64,000 nt of DNA from Hyphomicrobiales bacterium (GCA_900472675.1 UCJA01000009.1:124001-188000); one strand, 5' to 3'. Positions 26,912-36,191 are shown, numbered from the stretch's first letter. Notes: generated from the sequence alone by a model not told the origin. Made by a program: numbers and translations.

Positions 26912-28264
26912 CTAGTCCCGGTTGTTGACGACACGGTTGGTGGGGTCGTCGTTGCGGATCGTATCGCCCTTGCCGCCGATGACCGTATTGCCCTCGACCG
27001 TGTTGTTCTTCGCCATGTCCATGGAACTAAGGCTGCTCCCATAGGGATGGCTCGGATCCTTGAAGCAGAAAGAGCGGTTGCCGTTACGCGAGTTCAGCCA
27101 GACGGCCGGACTGCGGATGCCGCTCATGTTGAAGGTGTTGCGGGCAATGCGGTTGTACTCCGGCGCCTGATGGCGGATCGTACCGCCTTCTCCGCAGTTG
27201 CGATAGGCGAAGATCCCGCCGGCCGACGCATTGAATTTGTTGCTTTCGATGTCGTTATGCGCAGATCCGTCGATGGCGATCACCTCCCGACCCTTGGTGG
27301 TGACATTGAAGGTATTGCCGGTGATCTTCGCACCGGATGATTCGGCGTCCAAGTAGATGACGGAGCTGGTGGTGGTGCCCTGCAGGGTCGAATTGGTCAG
27401 CGAGACGCGCGTGACACCGGGGCTGACGTAGAAGGGCACGCCGCCGTTCGAGGTAAGCCTGATCTTGTTGAAGGTGATGTTGGTCGGGGCCGAGGCCTGA
27501 GCAAAGCTCGTGTGATTGGCGTTCATCGACGACTGCTTGACCGCTTCGGCCTGGCCGTTCCGTCCCAGGCCATAGATACGCACGGTGCCGTCGATCGCAC
27601 AGTTGCGGACCGTGACGTTGGATGGCCGGCTCCAGCCATCGCCCGTGCGACGCGACCGGACCACCACGGCTTCCTTGTCGCCCTTTGCGGCTGTTCCCGC
27701 CAATTGCCCACCGGAGCAGTCGAGCGTGCTTCCGCTTGACGCTGTGCCCTCGAAGATGACCTGGCGGGTCACCACCGCGTTTCGCGGCAGGGTGACGCTG
27801 CAGTTGAGTTTTACCGGCGTCGGGTCGGAGGCGTAAGGCGTCATCAGTGCCTGAAGCGTACCCGTCTCACATCCGGCGGCCTGCGGCGACGAGGGGCGCT
27901 GTGGCTGCGCAGATGCCTCGCCCACGGGAGACCGCGGGGGCCGGGATACTGGTAGGGATGCGTCGGGCATAGGTCGAACGGGTGCCGATTCGTCGGGATA
28001 GGATTCGACCGGATTCGAAGCAACCGGGCCTGACGTCACGGGGCCGGAGCTTGTTGGAGGACCTTCCTCGGAAACCTCATCCGATGGATAGGTCTGCCGG
28101 GACGGCGTATCCTGCCGGACGTCGCCATCCGGGTCCTGCCACGGTCTTCCTGCAGAAGGACCCGGACGCGAGCTCAACTCCATGGGAGCAAGGTCGTTCT
28201 GGCAGGCGCTGAGGAAGCAAGCCGAAGCCAGTAGCGACACGACGGATAGCGAAACGGCGCGCAT
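26912..28264 (-). CDS. Right-handed beta-helix lipoprotein
   Basis: The 450-residue protein has a lipoprotein signal with lipobox LSAC and Cys at about residue 21, followed by Gln, which favours outer-membrane placement. A disordered Pro/Ser-rich linker (about 25-125) follows, then repeats of a parallel beta-helix, seen as recurring N-x-F-N and ITGNTFNV, DIESNKFNA, RIARNTFNM, TVEGNTVIGG units. Such folds occur in polysaccharide lyases, adhesins and alginate epimerases; the substrate is not evident and no catalytic motif was identified. AAGGAG lies just before ATG 28264. It appears monocistronic. Confidence 0.8.
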   Translation of the reverse strand: MRAVSLSVVSLLASACFLSACQNDLAPMELSSRPGPSAGRPWQDPDGDVRQDTPSRQTYPSDEVSEEGPPTSSGPVTSGPVASNPVESYPDESAPVRPMPDASLPVSRPPRSPVGEASAQPQRPSSPQAAGCETGTLQALMTPYASDPTPVKLNCSVTLPRNAVVTRQVIFEGTASSGSTLDCSGGQLAGTAAKGDKEAVVVRSRRTGDGWSRPSNVTVRNCAIDGTVRIYGLGRNGQAEAVKQSSMNANHTSFAQASAPTNITFNKIRLTSNGGVPFYVSPGVTRVSLTNSTLQGTTTSSVIYLDAESSGAKITGNTFNVTTKGREVIAIDGSAHNDIESNKFNASAGGIFAYRNCGEGGTIRHQAPEYNRIARNTFNMSGIRSPAVWLNSRNGNRSFCFKDPSHPYGSSLSSMDMAKNNTVEGNTVIGGKGDTIRNDDPTNRVVNNRD

Positions 28265-28777
28265 GAGGTTCTCCTTGGACTGGCGCGACGCTATCAACCG
28301 GGCGTTAACCAAGAGTAAGCGCTGACCGCTGGAGTCTTGAAGGATGCGCAGTGTCCGTCATGGGTACGGCTCAAAGGGCCGCGGCGCGCGATCCCGATTT
28401 CATACGGCTTGGAACGTTTTCGATGCGGGGTAGATTCCGCCAGAAAGCAGGCCCGCAGCATGCCCGAGAGGGCTTTCGAGTACAGATGCCCCTCGCGTGG
28501 GGTAACGCGAGGGGCAAGCCGACGTCGGTGAGGCTGACAGGTGCCTCAAATCCCTAACCTACTTATGTAACAGAAGTTCGATGTGGTAAAAAATATAACA
28601 ACGAGAATCGAATGGGGTCACAAATCAGAGGCAATACTCAGAACCGGGAATGCTTGTTGCCGCCGGATGGGGCGTCGCTTGATAACTACTGCCGGGTCAT
28701 GCATTGGCTGACCTGTCATTCTCCAAGCTACTGCCGGCGATGAAAGAGTAAGCGCCGTCACGCGCTGCCGAGTTTTC
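28265..28777. other. Non-coding stretch of about 510 bases with a strong hairpin and an AT-rich tract
   Basis: I find no convincing gene here; short open frames are arginine/serine-rich shadows. It holds a 10-base perfect hairpin (28488-28497 with 28506-28515, 8-base loop) without a T-run, and an AT-rich tract at about 28585-28612 that could be a promoter. It may contain a small RNA, but nothing identifies one. Confidence 0.5.
28488..28515. repeat. 10-base perfect inverted repeat in a non-coding region
   Basis: GCCCCTCGCG at 28488-28497 pairs with CGCGAGGGGC at 28506-28515 across an 8-base loop. No T-run follows on either strand, so it is not an obvious terminator. It may be the stem of a small RNA or a structured leader. 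Confidence 0.6.
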
Positions 28778-29047
28778 TCAGCGGCCCAGTGCAGCGGGAC
28801 TGTCGGCGGACGGTGCATAGAGATTGTGAAGTCGCTCAAGATCAACGAGCTTGTGCTCGACCGCATCGGCTTCACTGTGGTTTTGCTTGAACCATGCCTT
28901 GGCGTCCACAACGGCCTGCCCGTGCGGTGAAGGGTAGTCTCCCAGACCAAGGACCCAGGCCCGCACGATCTCGCGGTCCATCCGCCCGGCCACGTACCTG
29001 TCGTGGACAGCTTTTGCAGACGCCACCAGATCATCAATCTTCTTCAT
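28778..29047 (-). CDS. Small hypothetical protein, 89 residues
   Basis: The protein starts MKKIDDLVASAKAVHDRYVAGRMDRE and is mainly helical, with charged residues and the central block VLGLGDYPSPHGQAVVDAKAWF. No family is recognised and no membrane segment is present. GAGGAG lies about ten bases before ATG 29047; a longer start at 29125 would add 26 residues. It stands alone between a non-coding region and tRNA-Lys. Confidence 0.55.
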   Translation of the reverse strand: MKKIDDLVASAKAVHDRYVAGRMDREIVRAWVLGLGDYPSPHGQAVVDAKAWFKQNHSEADAVEHKLVDLERLHNLYAPSADSPAALGR

Positions 29048-29250
29048 AAAACGCGGCTCCTCAGACAGTGTCGATAGGTCGGCATCCATAGATGCTGACC
29101 ACCGACGCCACTGTTGTGTCTTCATCTACGCTGACTGATGAATGCGGATCGCCGACCAGTCAATCACTGGAGGCGCGGGCAGGCAAGCCAAACCGACAAT
29201 TAGCCGGCCGACGCGACCATATTGACAGAATTGTCTTTAAAGTGAAATTT

Positions 29251-29326
29251 TGGTGAGAGCGCAGGGGTTCGAACCCTGGACCTACTGATTAAAAGTCAGT
29301 TGCTCTACCAGCTGAGCTACGCTCTC
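29251..29326 (-). tRNA. tRNA-Lys (anticodon TTT)
   Basis: On the minus strand a complete cloverleaf is visible: acceptor GAGAGCG pairing with CGCTCTC, D-arm GCTCAGCTGGTAGAGC, anticodon stem ACTGA/TCAGT around CTTTTAA with anticodon TTT, and T-arm CAGGGTTCGAACCCCTG. CCA is encoded at 29251-29253. The anticodon reads AAA and AAG lysine codons. No integrase or duplicated 3' end is seen nearby. Confidence 0.97.
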
Positions 29327-29529
29327 ACACGGCACCGGAAGGGGTGCACGAAAGTGCGCGGAACATAGGCAGGCGCCCCTTCCGGGTCAACCCGCAAAAA
29401 CAGCAAAATCACGCCGCCCAGCGGCTTTTCCCGCCAAATGCCGGCGACGCAAAAGGTGATTGGCTTTCGCGCGCTGGTCGAACTAGGGAAAGGGAAAGAG
29501 AAACCAGCCGCTTACTTGCGGAGCCCCTT

Positions 29530-30285
29530 GTGTCGATAGCCGAGATTTCCCTGTTCAGCGCCTTGATCGCCGGCGCATTGTCCTTCCTGTCTCCCTGCGT
29601 GCTTCCGCTCGTGCCACCCTACCTCTGCTATATGGCGGGCATATCGGTGGAGGAGTTCCGCAGCGAAGCCTCCGCCCGCAATGCGGCCGGCCGGTCTGCG
29701 CGACGGGCAGTGCTGCTCTCGTCGCTGGTGTTCACCCTCGGCTTTGCCACCGTCTTCGTGGCGCTGGGGGCAGGTGCATCGTCCATCGGCCTGCTCCTGC
29801 GCCAGCATCTCGATCTCCTGTCGAAGATCGGCGGTTTGATCATCATCATCATGGGCCTCAATTTCCTCGGCGTCTTCCGGATAGGCCTTCTGGCGCGGGA
29901 AGCCCGCATCCAGGGCGGCGGCAAGCCGGCCTCGCTGCCGGGAGCCTATGTCATGGGCCTTGCCTTTGCCTTCGGCTGGACGCCCTGCATCGGCCCGATC
30001 CTCGGTGCCATCCTCGGCGTTGCCGCCTCGCGCGAGACGGTGGCGGAAGGGGCAGGACTGCTCGCAGTCTATTCTCTAGGGCTTGCCGTTCCGTTCTGGA
30101 TCGCCGCCGGCTTCTCCGGCGCCTTTATGGGCTTTCTCGTGCGCTTCCGTCGCCATCTGGGGCTGATGGAGAAACTTGTCGGCGTCCTGCTGGTGCTGAC
30201 GGGGCTTGCCTTCATCTTCGGCTTCGTCAGTTCCGCAGCGATCTGGTTCCAGCAGACCTTCCCAATCCTGATGCAAATCGGCTAG
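29530..30285 (+). CDS. ccdA: CcdA-family cytochrome c biogenesis/thiol electron-transfer membrane protein
   Basis: The 251-residue protein has six membrane helices and the two conserved cysteine segments of CcdA: LSFLSPCVLPLVPPYL near residue 23 and GWTPCIGPILGAIL near 150. CcdA passes electrons from cytoplasmic thioredoxin to periplasmic thiol proteins for cytochrome c maturation. The start is set at GTG 29530, directly before SIAEISLFSALIAG, with GCGGAG upstream; no suitable ATG exists near the first helix. The reading upstream to 29344 runs into the tRNA region and is not coding. Confidence 0.88.
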   Translation: MSIAEISLFSALIAGALSFLSPCVLPLVPPYLCYMAGISVEEFRSEASARNAAGRSARRAVLLSSLVFTLGFATVFVALGAGASSIGLLLRQHLDLLSKIGGLIIIIMGLNFLGVFRIGLLAREARIQGGGKPASLPGAYVMGLAFAFGWTPCIGPILGAILGVAASRETVAEGAGLLAVYSLGLAVPFWIAAGFSGAFMGFLVRFRRHLGLMEKLVGVLLVLTGLAFIFGFVSSAAIWFQQTFPILMQIG

Positions 30286-30325
30286 AGCCCTTGGATGCTT
30301 GGCTCGTAAGGGCGCCGGAGAGACA

Positions 30326-31288
30326 TTGGCCGACATCATCGCATTGCTGCTGCCCTTTTTCGGGCTGATCCTGATCGGCTACATTGCGGCGAGGGCGACC
30401 GGCCAGCCGGCCGAGGCGCTAGGCTGGATGAACACCTTCATCGTCTATGTTGCCCTGCCGGCACTGTTCTTCCGGCTGGTATCGCGCACGCCGATCGAGC
30501 AGCTGACACGGGTCGATTTCATCCTCGGCGAGATCTTGGCGACCTATCTGGTGTTCACGGCGATCTTTCTGATCGGCTACCTGCTGCGCCGCCACTCTTT
30601 CGCTGATAGCACCATCCAGGCCTTTGCCGGAGCCTATGGCAACATCGGCTACATGGGGCCGGGGCTGGCACTGCTGGCCTTCGGGGAGGCTGCCGCCGTG
30701 CCCGTGGCGCTGATCGTCTGCTTCGAAAACGCCACGCATTTCATTGTGGCGCCTGCCATGATGGCGATCGCCGGCGGCGACCGGCGCCCGGCGCTGCTGG
30801 TCCTGCGCGACATCGTCGGCAAGGTCCTGTTGCACCCCTTTATCCTGTCGACGGCACTCGGGTTCTGCGTGGCCGCACTCGGTGTTACGCCGCCAGCTCC
30901 CGTGCAGCAACTGGTGGATTATCTCGCGCAGGCGGCAGCGCCCTGCGCTCTCTTTGCCATGGGTGTCACGCTGGCGCTTCGACCGGTGCGGCGGATCCCG
31001 GTGGAGATCACCTATATCGCCCTGTTCAAGCTCATTCTGCTGCCGCTGACGACCTGGTTGGTGCTCTCGTCGATCGGCGACTTCGAGCCCGTCTGGATAT
31101 CATCGGCTATGCTGCTGTCCGCCCTGCCGACGGCGACCAATGTCTTCGTGATCAGCCAGCACTATGGTGTCTGGCAGGAGCGGGCCTCCGCCAGCATACT
31201 GATCGTCACGCTGGCGTCTGTGTTCACCCTGCCGCTGGTCCTTTACGTGATCCAGGCGGGCCTTCTACCGCCGCATCTCCTGCCGTAG
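30326..31288 (+). CDS. AEC-family transporter (auxin efflux carrier-like)
   Basis: The 320-residue protein has about ten membrane helices in two halves, typical of AEC permeases (MdcF-like), with the motif LPATNVFVISQHYGV appearing here as LPTATNVFVISQHYGV near the second half. The substrate is probably an organic anion; nothing nearby identifies it. TTG 30326 follows GGAGAGA and begins the first helix; a TTG at 30299 is the alternative. Its 3' end overlaps the convergent hydroxylase gene by 24 bases. Confidence 0.87.
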   Translation: MADIIALLLPFFGLILIGYIAARATGQPAEALGWMNTFIVYVALPALFFRLVSRTPIEQLTRVDFILGEILATYLVFTAIFLIGYLLRRHSFADSTIQAFAGAYGNIGYMGPGLALLAFGEAAAVPVALIVCFENATHFIVAPAMMAIAGGDRRPALLVLRDIVGKVLLHPFILSTALGFCVAALGVTPPAPVQQLVDYLAQAAAPCALFAMGVTLALRPVRRIPVEITYIALFKLILLPLTTWLVLSSIGDFEPVWISSAMLLSALPTATNVFVISQHYGVWQERASASILIVTLASVFTLPLVLYVIQAGLLPPHLLP

Positions 31289-32467
31289 GGTGTCGAAAAG
31301 CGAGCGCAGGCCGCGACCTGGTTCGATCCCCTCCTGCATGACGAGGTTTCGAAGCGGTGGCGCACTGGCCAACAGGTGCAGTCCCGCGGCCCGCGCCATC
31401 TGCACAGGCAGAAAATCGGAGAGCAGCGACCGGTTGAGCAGATCGACGCCGAAGGTGCGCGTCATGATGTCGGGGCGACGACGGCTGTTGAACCGGTCAC
31501 CCGCATCCGCAGAAATGGGCCGCTCCGGATGGGCGCTCAGCGACTGCGACAGGTCGATGATGTCGCGCAGCGAAAGATTAAGCCCCTGGGCCCCGATCGG
31601 CGGAAACGCATGCGCGGCTTCCCCCACCAGCGCCAGCCGGCCCTTGCCGAATCGCTCAGCCATCAGGCTCGATAGCGGCCAGGTCTGCGGCGCCGCATCG
31701 ATCGTCACCTTGCCCAACATGGACTGCATACGGGTCTCTACGATCGTCGAAAGCTCTTCGAGCGGGAGGGCGCACAGCCGTTCCGCCTCTTCCGGCCGCA
31801 CCACCCAGACAAGGCTGGAGCGCGAGCCGGGCAGGGGAACCTGTGTGAACGGCCCGGTCTCGGTGTGGAACTCGGTGGAGACATTGCCGTGCGGCGCCGT
31901 ATGGGCAAAGTTGAGCACCAGCGCCGTCTGCGGATAGGACCAGCGGCGGGTGCCGATTGAGGCTGCTTCCCGCGCTGCCGAGTTGCGGCCGTCAGCTGCG
32001 ACGACAAAATCGGCGCTCAGCGGTTCGCCATTGCTGAGGGTCAGCGTCACCCGCTCCGGTCCGAAATCGAACAGCTCGACGCGGTCATGCATCTGTACGA
32101 GATTGGGTTCCGCGGCGACGGCCGCATCGAGCGTGCCATGCAGCGCCGTGTTCGGGATGTTGTAGCCAAACGCGGGCAGGCCGACGTCCAGCGCCCGGAA
32201 CTGCGTCGTCGGCGCGCGCAGCAGACGCTTCGTGCCGTCGATGATCTGCATCACCGATAGCGGCGCCGCACTGGGTTCGATCGTGTCCCACAGGCCGAGC
32301 CGCTCCAGGAGCCGGATCGACTGGTCCATCAGGGCGGTCGTGCGCCGGTCGGCATCCTCGACGGCAGGGGCGATAAAGGCCACCTTGCGTCCGGCACGCG
32401 CAAGCGCAAGCGCTGCCACGGATCCCGTCAGGCCACCGCCAATGACCGCTACTTCAAAATGCTGCAT
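31265..32467 (-). CDS. UbiH/UbiF/VisC/COQ6-family FAD-dependent hydroxylase
   Basis: The 400-residue flavoprotein monooxygenase has the N-terminal dinucleotide motif IGGGLTGSVAALALARAG, the DG motif VVAADGRNSAAREAA near 160 and the second FAD motif LVGEAAHAFPPIGAQGLNLSLRD near 285. This family hydroxylates the ubiquinone ring. Which of the positions it modifies cannot be told from sequence reading, so no symbol is given. It is convergent with the AEC transporter (24-base overlap) and divergent from pcs. Confidence 0.9.
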   Translation of the reverse strand: MQHFEVAVIGGGLTGSVAALALARAGRKVAFIAPAVEDADRRTTALMDQSIRLLERLGLWDTIEPSAAPLSVMQIIDGTKRLLRAPTTQFRALDVGLPAFGYNIPNTALHGTLDAAVAAEPNLVQMHDRVELFDFGPERVTLTLSNGEPLSADFVVAADGRNSAAREAASIGTRRWSYPQTALVLNFAHTAPHGNVSTEFHTETGPFTQVPLPGSRSSLVWVVRPEEAERLCALPLEELSTIVETRMQSMLGKVTIDAAPQTWPLSSLMAERFGKGRLALVGEAAHAFPPIGAQGLNLSLRDIIDLSQSLSAHPERPISADAGDRFNSRRRPDIMTRTFGVDLLNRSLLSDFLPVQMARAAGLHLLASAPPLRNLVMQEGIEPGRGLRSLFDTLRQEMRR

Positions 32468-32657
32468 GATCTTCTCCCGCAGGATGGTCGTCAGCAGCCT
32501 ATGTAGAGCTATGTTCGCCTCATATCCATGGGGCGTTCCGTCACTGGCGGGCGAGGCCCTTTTCCCGCGTTAATTCAGCAGCCCGAAAGCAACGCGGTTG
32601 CAAAGACGGTCGATTGGCCCCATACCTCCCATAATTAAGATAAAGGTGGAACACCGG

Positions 32658-33386
32658 GTGATCAGGCGAATCTTCAACTATAGGAACGTTCCCTATGCGG
32701 AGATACGCGCCTTTTCCGTCCATCTTCTCACTGCGTCCGGCTCCTTCCTGGCCTTTCTGGGCGTGGTCGCTGCGGCGGAACACCGCTTCGTAGACATGTT
32801 CTGGTGGCTGGGCCTTGCGCTTCTCGTGGACGGCATCGACGGCCCGATCGCCCGTAAGGTGCGGGTCAAGGAAGTCCTGCCCAACTGGTCCGGCGATACG
32901 CTCGACAATATCATCGACTACGTCACCTACGTCCTTCTGCCGGCCTTCGCGCTCTACCAGAGCGGCATGATCGGAGAGCCGTGGTCCTTCGTGGCCGCAG
33001 GCGCCATCGTCGTGTCGAGCGCCATTTACTACGCGGACATGGGCATGAAGACGGAAGAGTACTTCTTCTCCGGCTTCCCGGTCGTCTGGAACATGGTCAT
33101 CTTCACGCTTTTTGTCATCGATGCCACGGCACCGGTCGCCCTGACGATCGTGCTGGTCTCGGTGGTTCTGACATTCCTGCCGATCAACTTCCTGCATCCC
33201 GTGCGCGTCAAGCGGCTGCGGCCGCTCAATCTGGCGGTCGGCTTCATCTGGTGCGCGCTTGGTGGCTACTCGCTGCTCTTGCACTTCGATACGCCCGACT
33301 GGGTCGTCCTCGGCGTCGTTGCAAGCGGCCTCTACCTCTACTGCATCGGCGGTATCCTTCAGCTTTTTCCCCAGGTCGGAAAATAG
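32658..33386 (+). CDS. pcs: Phosphatidylcholine synthase
   Basis: This 242-residue membrane enzyme makes phosphatidylcholine directly from CDP-diacylglycerol and choline. It has about eight membrane helices and the CDP-alcohol phosphotransferase motif D58-x2-DG-x2-AR ... G79-x3-D83-x3-D87 (seen in DGIDGPIARK and WSGDTLDNIIDYV), with the longer spacing of bacterial Pcs. Most of the protein is nearly identical to rhizobial Pcs as I remember it. GTG 32658 gives the family length and N-terminus (RIFNYRNVPYAEIRAF). Pcs is a marker for rhizobia and related bacteria that associate with eukaryotes. Confidence 0.95.
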   Translation: MIRRIFNYRNVPYAEIRAFSVHLLTASGSFLAFLGVVAAAEHRFVDMFWWLGLALLVDGIDGPIARKVRVKEVLPNWSGDTLDNIIDYVTYVLLPAFALYQSGMIGEPWSFVAAGAIVVSSAIYYADMGMKTEEYFFSGFPVVWNMVIFTLFVIDATAPVALTIVLVSVVLTFLPINFLHPVRVKRLRPLNLAVGFIWCALGGYSLLLHFDTPDWVVLGVVASGLYLYCIGGILQLFPQVGK

Positions 33387-33544
33387 CGAATTCCTGTTGC
33401 AGCGCTTCTCTTTAGTATTGTGCATGGCAACAAAAACGGTATCAATATCAGCTGATTGTCCCAGGGGGGACGTGGTTTTATTGATGCAGCGGTTGCGTGC
33501 GAAAGACCTCGATAGAAGGTCAGCCCGCGATTAGAGGGGGCTTC

Positions 33545-35116
33545 GTGACATTGTCGGAAGACGCGTTGGCCGTTCCGCTTTTGTCGGTTCGTGGATTGAC
33601 CAAGCTTTTCGGCAGCTTTGCCGCCTGCAGCCAGATCGATCTCGACATCGCACCGGGGGAGATCCATGCCCTGCTCGGCGAAAACGGCGCCGGAAAATCC
33701 ACGCTCGTCAAAATGCTCTTCGGAGTGCTGCAGCCGAGTGCCGGCCAGATCCTGTGGAACGGGCAGTCCGTCGCGATCGGCTCGCCGGGTGAGGCCCGTA
33801 CCCTTGGCGTCGGCATGGTTTTCCAGCATTTCTCGCTCTTCGAGGCACTGACGGTCGGCGAGAATATCGCGCTGTCGCTGGATCCCAAGATATCGCTCGC
33901 TCAGATTTCCGACGAGGCGGCCTCGCTGTCGAAGGCCTATGGCCTGCCGCTCGATCCCAAGGCGCACGTGGCCGACCTTTCGGTCGGTGAACGGCAGCGC
34001 ATCGAGATTGTCCGGGCGCTTCTGCAAAACCCCAAGCTGATCATTCTCGACGAACCCACCTCGGTGCTGACCCCGCAGGAAGCGGACCGGCTGTTCGAGA
34101 CTCTCTTCAAGCTGCGCGATGAAGGTCGCTCCGTGCTCTACATCAGCCACCGCCTGGAAGAGGTGCGCCGCATCTGCACCCGGGCGACAGTTTTGAGGCA
34201 CGGCAAGGTTACCGGCGCCTGCGATCCGCGGCAGGAAACGCCGGCCTCGCTGGCCAGGATGATGGTCGGTGCCGACATCGCCGAAGTCCACCGCGACAAC
34301 ATTCCGGCCGGAGAAGTTCGCCTCGAGATCAAGGATCTGTCGGTGCCGTCCCGCACGCCATTCGGCGTTTCGCTGAAAGACATCTCGATGCGCGTCTGCG
34401 CCGGAGAAGTGCTGGCAATCGCTGGCGTCGCCGGCAATGGCCAGGGAGAGCTGTTCGATGCCCTGTCGGGCGAACACACCGTGCCGCAGGCGGACGCGAT
34501 CCGGATCCGCGGTCGCGGCGTCGGGCAGACCGGCATCAACGGACGACGGCTTCTCGGCGCCGGATTCGTGCCCGAGGAACGGCATGGCCACGGCGCCGTG
34601 ACGGGCATGCCCTTGTCCGACAACCTTCTGCTTGCCCGCAGCCAGTCGGACCGCAAGGCTTTCCTGGCCGGTGGTCTCTTCTCGGTCATCCGGCATGGGG
34701 CAGTGCGGACCGCTGCGCGACGGGTGTGCCAGGTCATGGATGTGCGCAAGAGCGGCGATGATCCGGCAGCCGGCGCGCTGTCCGGTGGCAATCTGCAGAA
34801 ATTCATCGTCGGCCGTGAGCTTGATCGACAGCCGGCGCTGCTGATCGTCAACCAGCCGACCTGGGGCGTCGACGCAGGTGCTGCAAGCCGCATCCGGCAG
34901 GCGCTGATCGATCTTGCCAAGGCTGGCTCGGCTGTCGTCGTCATCAGTCAGGATCTCGACGAGATCTTTGAAGTGGCAACAAACATCGCGGTCATTTCTG
35001 AAGGGCGGCTGTCCGATCCCTATCCGGCCGGAACGCTGACGCTTGAGCATGTCGGGCTTCTGATGGGCGGGATCCACGACAAGCACTCCCAGCCGGAGGC
35101 GACGCATGCGCATTGA
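33545..35116 (+). CDS. BMP-type ABC importer ATPase, double ABC domain (nucleoside/purine-like)
   Basis: The 523-residue protein has two ABC domains, as in ribose/galactose- and nucleoside-type importers. The first has Walker A GENGAGKST, signature LSVGERQRIEI and Walker B LIILDEPTSVLT. The second is degenerate: its Walker A region is GVAGNGQGELFDAL, and its signature is LSGGNLQKFIVGREL, which is usual for the class. It drives import with the two permeases and the BMP protein that follow. GTG 33545 sits behind GAGGGGG and is preferred over ATG 33497. It overlaps the first permease gene by 11 bases. Confidence 0.93.
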   Translation: MTLSEDALAVPLLSVRGLTKLFGSFAACSQIDLDIAPGEIHALLGENGAGKSTLVKMLFGVLQPSAGQILWNGQSVAIGSPGEARTLGVGMVFQHFSLFEALTVGENIALSLDPKISLAQISDEAASLSKAYGLPLDPKAHVADLSVGERQRIEIVRALLQNPKLIILDEPTSVLTPQEADRLFETLFKLRDEGRSVLYISHRLEEVRRICTRATVLRHGKVTGACDPRQETPASLARMMVGADIAEVHRDNIPAGEVRLEIKDLSVPSRTPFGVSLKDISMRVCAGEVLAIAGVAGNGQGELFDALSGEHTVPQADAIRIRGRGVGQTGINGRRLLGAGFVPEERHGHGAVTGMPLSDNLLLARSQSDRKAFLAGGLFSVIRHGAVRTAARRVCQVMDVRKSGDDPAAGALSGGNLQKFIVGRELDRQPALLIVNQPTWGVDAGAASRIRQALIDLAKAGSAVVVISQDLDEIFEVATNIAVISEGRLSDPYPAGTLTLEHVGLLMGGIHDKHSQPEATHAH

Positions 35117-36191
35117 ACTGCAAAAGCGGGCCGCCGTCTCGCCGCTGTTTTCGCTGGTGTCACCCCTGCTGGCACTGGCGCTGACTCTAGTGTTCGGGGC
35201 AATCATGTTCGCCATCCTCGGCAAGGATCCGGTGGCGGCCATGTACGCCTTCTTCCTGGAACCGCTGCTCGAAACCTGGTCGCTGCATGAACTTGCCATT
35301 AAGGCGGCACCGCTAATCCTGATGGGCGTGGGGCTTGCCGTCTGTTACCGCTCCAACAACTGGAATATCGGCGCGGAGGGGCAGTTCACCATCGGCGCCA
35401 TCACCGGCTCCTATCTTCCGATCGTCTTTTATGACTGGCATTCGCCGCTGGTCCTGCCGCTGATGCTGCTGCTCGGCGCGCTTGGCGGCGCGCTGTTCGC
35501 AGCCATTCCGGCGTTGTTGAAGGCGCATTTCAACACCAACGAGATCCTCACCTCCCTGATGCTGGTCTATATCGCCCAGCTGTTCCTCGACTGGTTGATC
35601 CGGGGTGCCTGGCGCGATCCCAAGGGCTTCAACTTTCCCGTCTCGCGGGATTTTGCACCGGAGGCTATTCTTCCGGCGATCTGGGAAGAGTCCGGCCGCG
35701 CCCACTGGGCGTTCATCTTCGCGATCGTTGCCGCAGTTCTGTGCTGGTTCATGATGCGCTACACCCTGAAGGGCTTCGAGATTACCGTGTTGGGACAGGC
35801 CGAGCGGGCAGGGCGGTTTGCCGGCTTCTCGTCCAAGCGGATGATCTGGTTCGGCTTCCTGTTTTCTGGCGCGCTCGCCGGGCTTGCCGGCATCGGCGAG
35901 GTCTCGGGCTCGATCAACCACCTGCAGCCGGCAATTTCCCCAGGCTACGGCTTTACCGCCATCATCGTCGCTTTCCTCGGTCGCCTGAACCCGCTGGGCA
36001 TCGTCGCCTCGGGCCTGGTTCTCGGCTTGACCTATCTGGGCGGCGAGGCGGCACAGCTGTCGATCGGCGTCTCCGACAAGGTCACCCGGGTCTTCCAGGG
36101 CCTGCTGCTTTTCTTCGTCCTCTCCTGCGATACGCTGATCTACTACAAGGTCCGCATCGTCTGGGCCCGCATGCGCGGAGGCGTCGCATGA
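35106..36191 (+). CDS. ABC importer permease 1 (BMP/nucleoside type)
   Basis: The 361-residue protein has eight to ten membrane helices and the BPD_transp_2 signature, seen as PLILMGVGLAVCYRSNNWNIGAEGQFTIGA near residue 75 and GLAGIGEVSGSINHL near 260. With the second permease it forms the channel of the importer. The start overlaps the ATPase gene and the stop overlaps the next start (ATGA), giving a tightly coupled operon. Confidence 0.94.
   Translation: MRIELQKRAAVSPLFSLVSPLLALALTLVFGAIMFAILGKDPVAAMYAFFLEPLLETWSLHELAIKAAPLILMGVGLAVCYRSNNWNIGAEGQFTIGAITGSYLPIVFYDWHSPLVLPLMLLLGALGGALFAAIPALLKAHFNTNEILTSLMLVYIAQLFLDWLIRGAWRDPKGFNFPVSRDFAPEAILPAIWEESGRAHWAFIFAIVAAVLCWFMMRYTLKGFEITVLGQAERAGRFAGFSSKRMIWFGFLFSGALAGLAGIGEVSGSINHLQPAISPGYGFTAIIVAFLGRLNPLGIVASGLVLGLTYLGGEAAQLSIGVSDKVTRVFQGLLLFFVLSCDTLIYYKVRIVWARMRGGVA

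Noticed and set aside
28404..28440. GGAAC element in the non-coding stretch as an EcfG promoter
   Set aside because: No CGTT-like sequence lies 16 or 17 bases downstream.
28618..29037. Minus-strand open frame of 139 codons
   Set aside because: It overlaps the better-supported 89-residue gene in another frame and has unlikely composition.
33359..35299. Minus-strand open frame of 646 codons over the importer ATPase
   Set aside because: Antisense to a gene with clear Walker motifs.
35741..36187. Upstream extension of permease 2
   Set aside because: It overlaps permease 1 in another frame and lacks membrane segments there.
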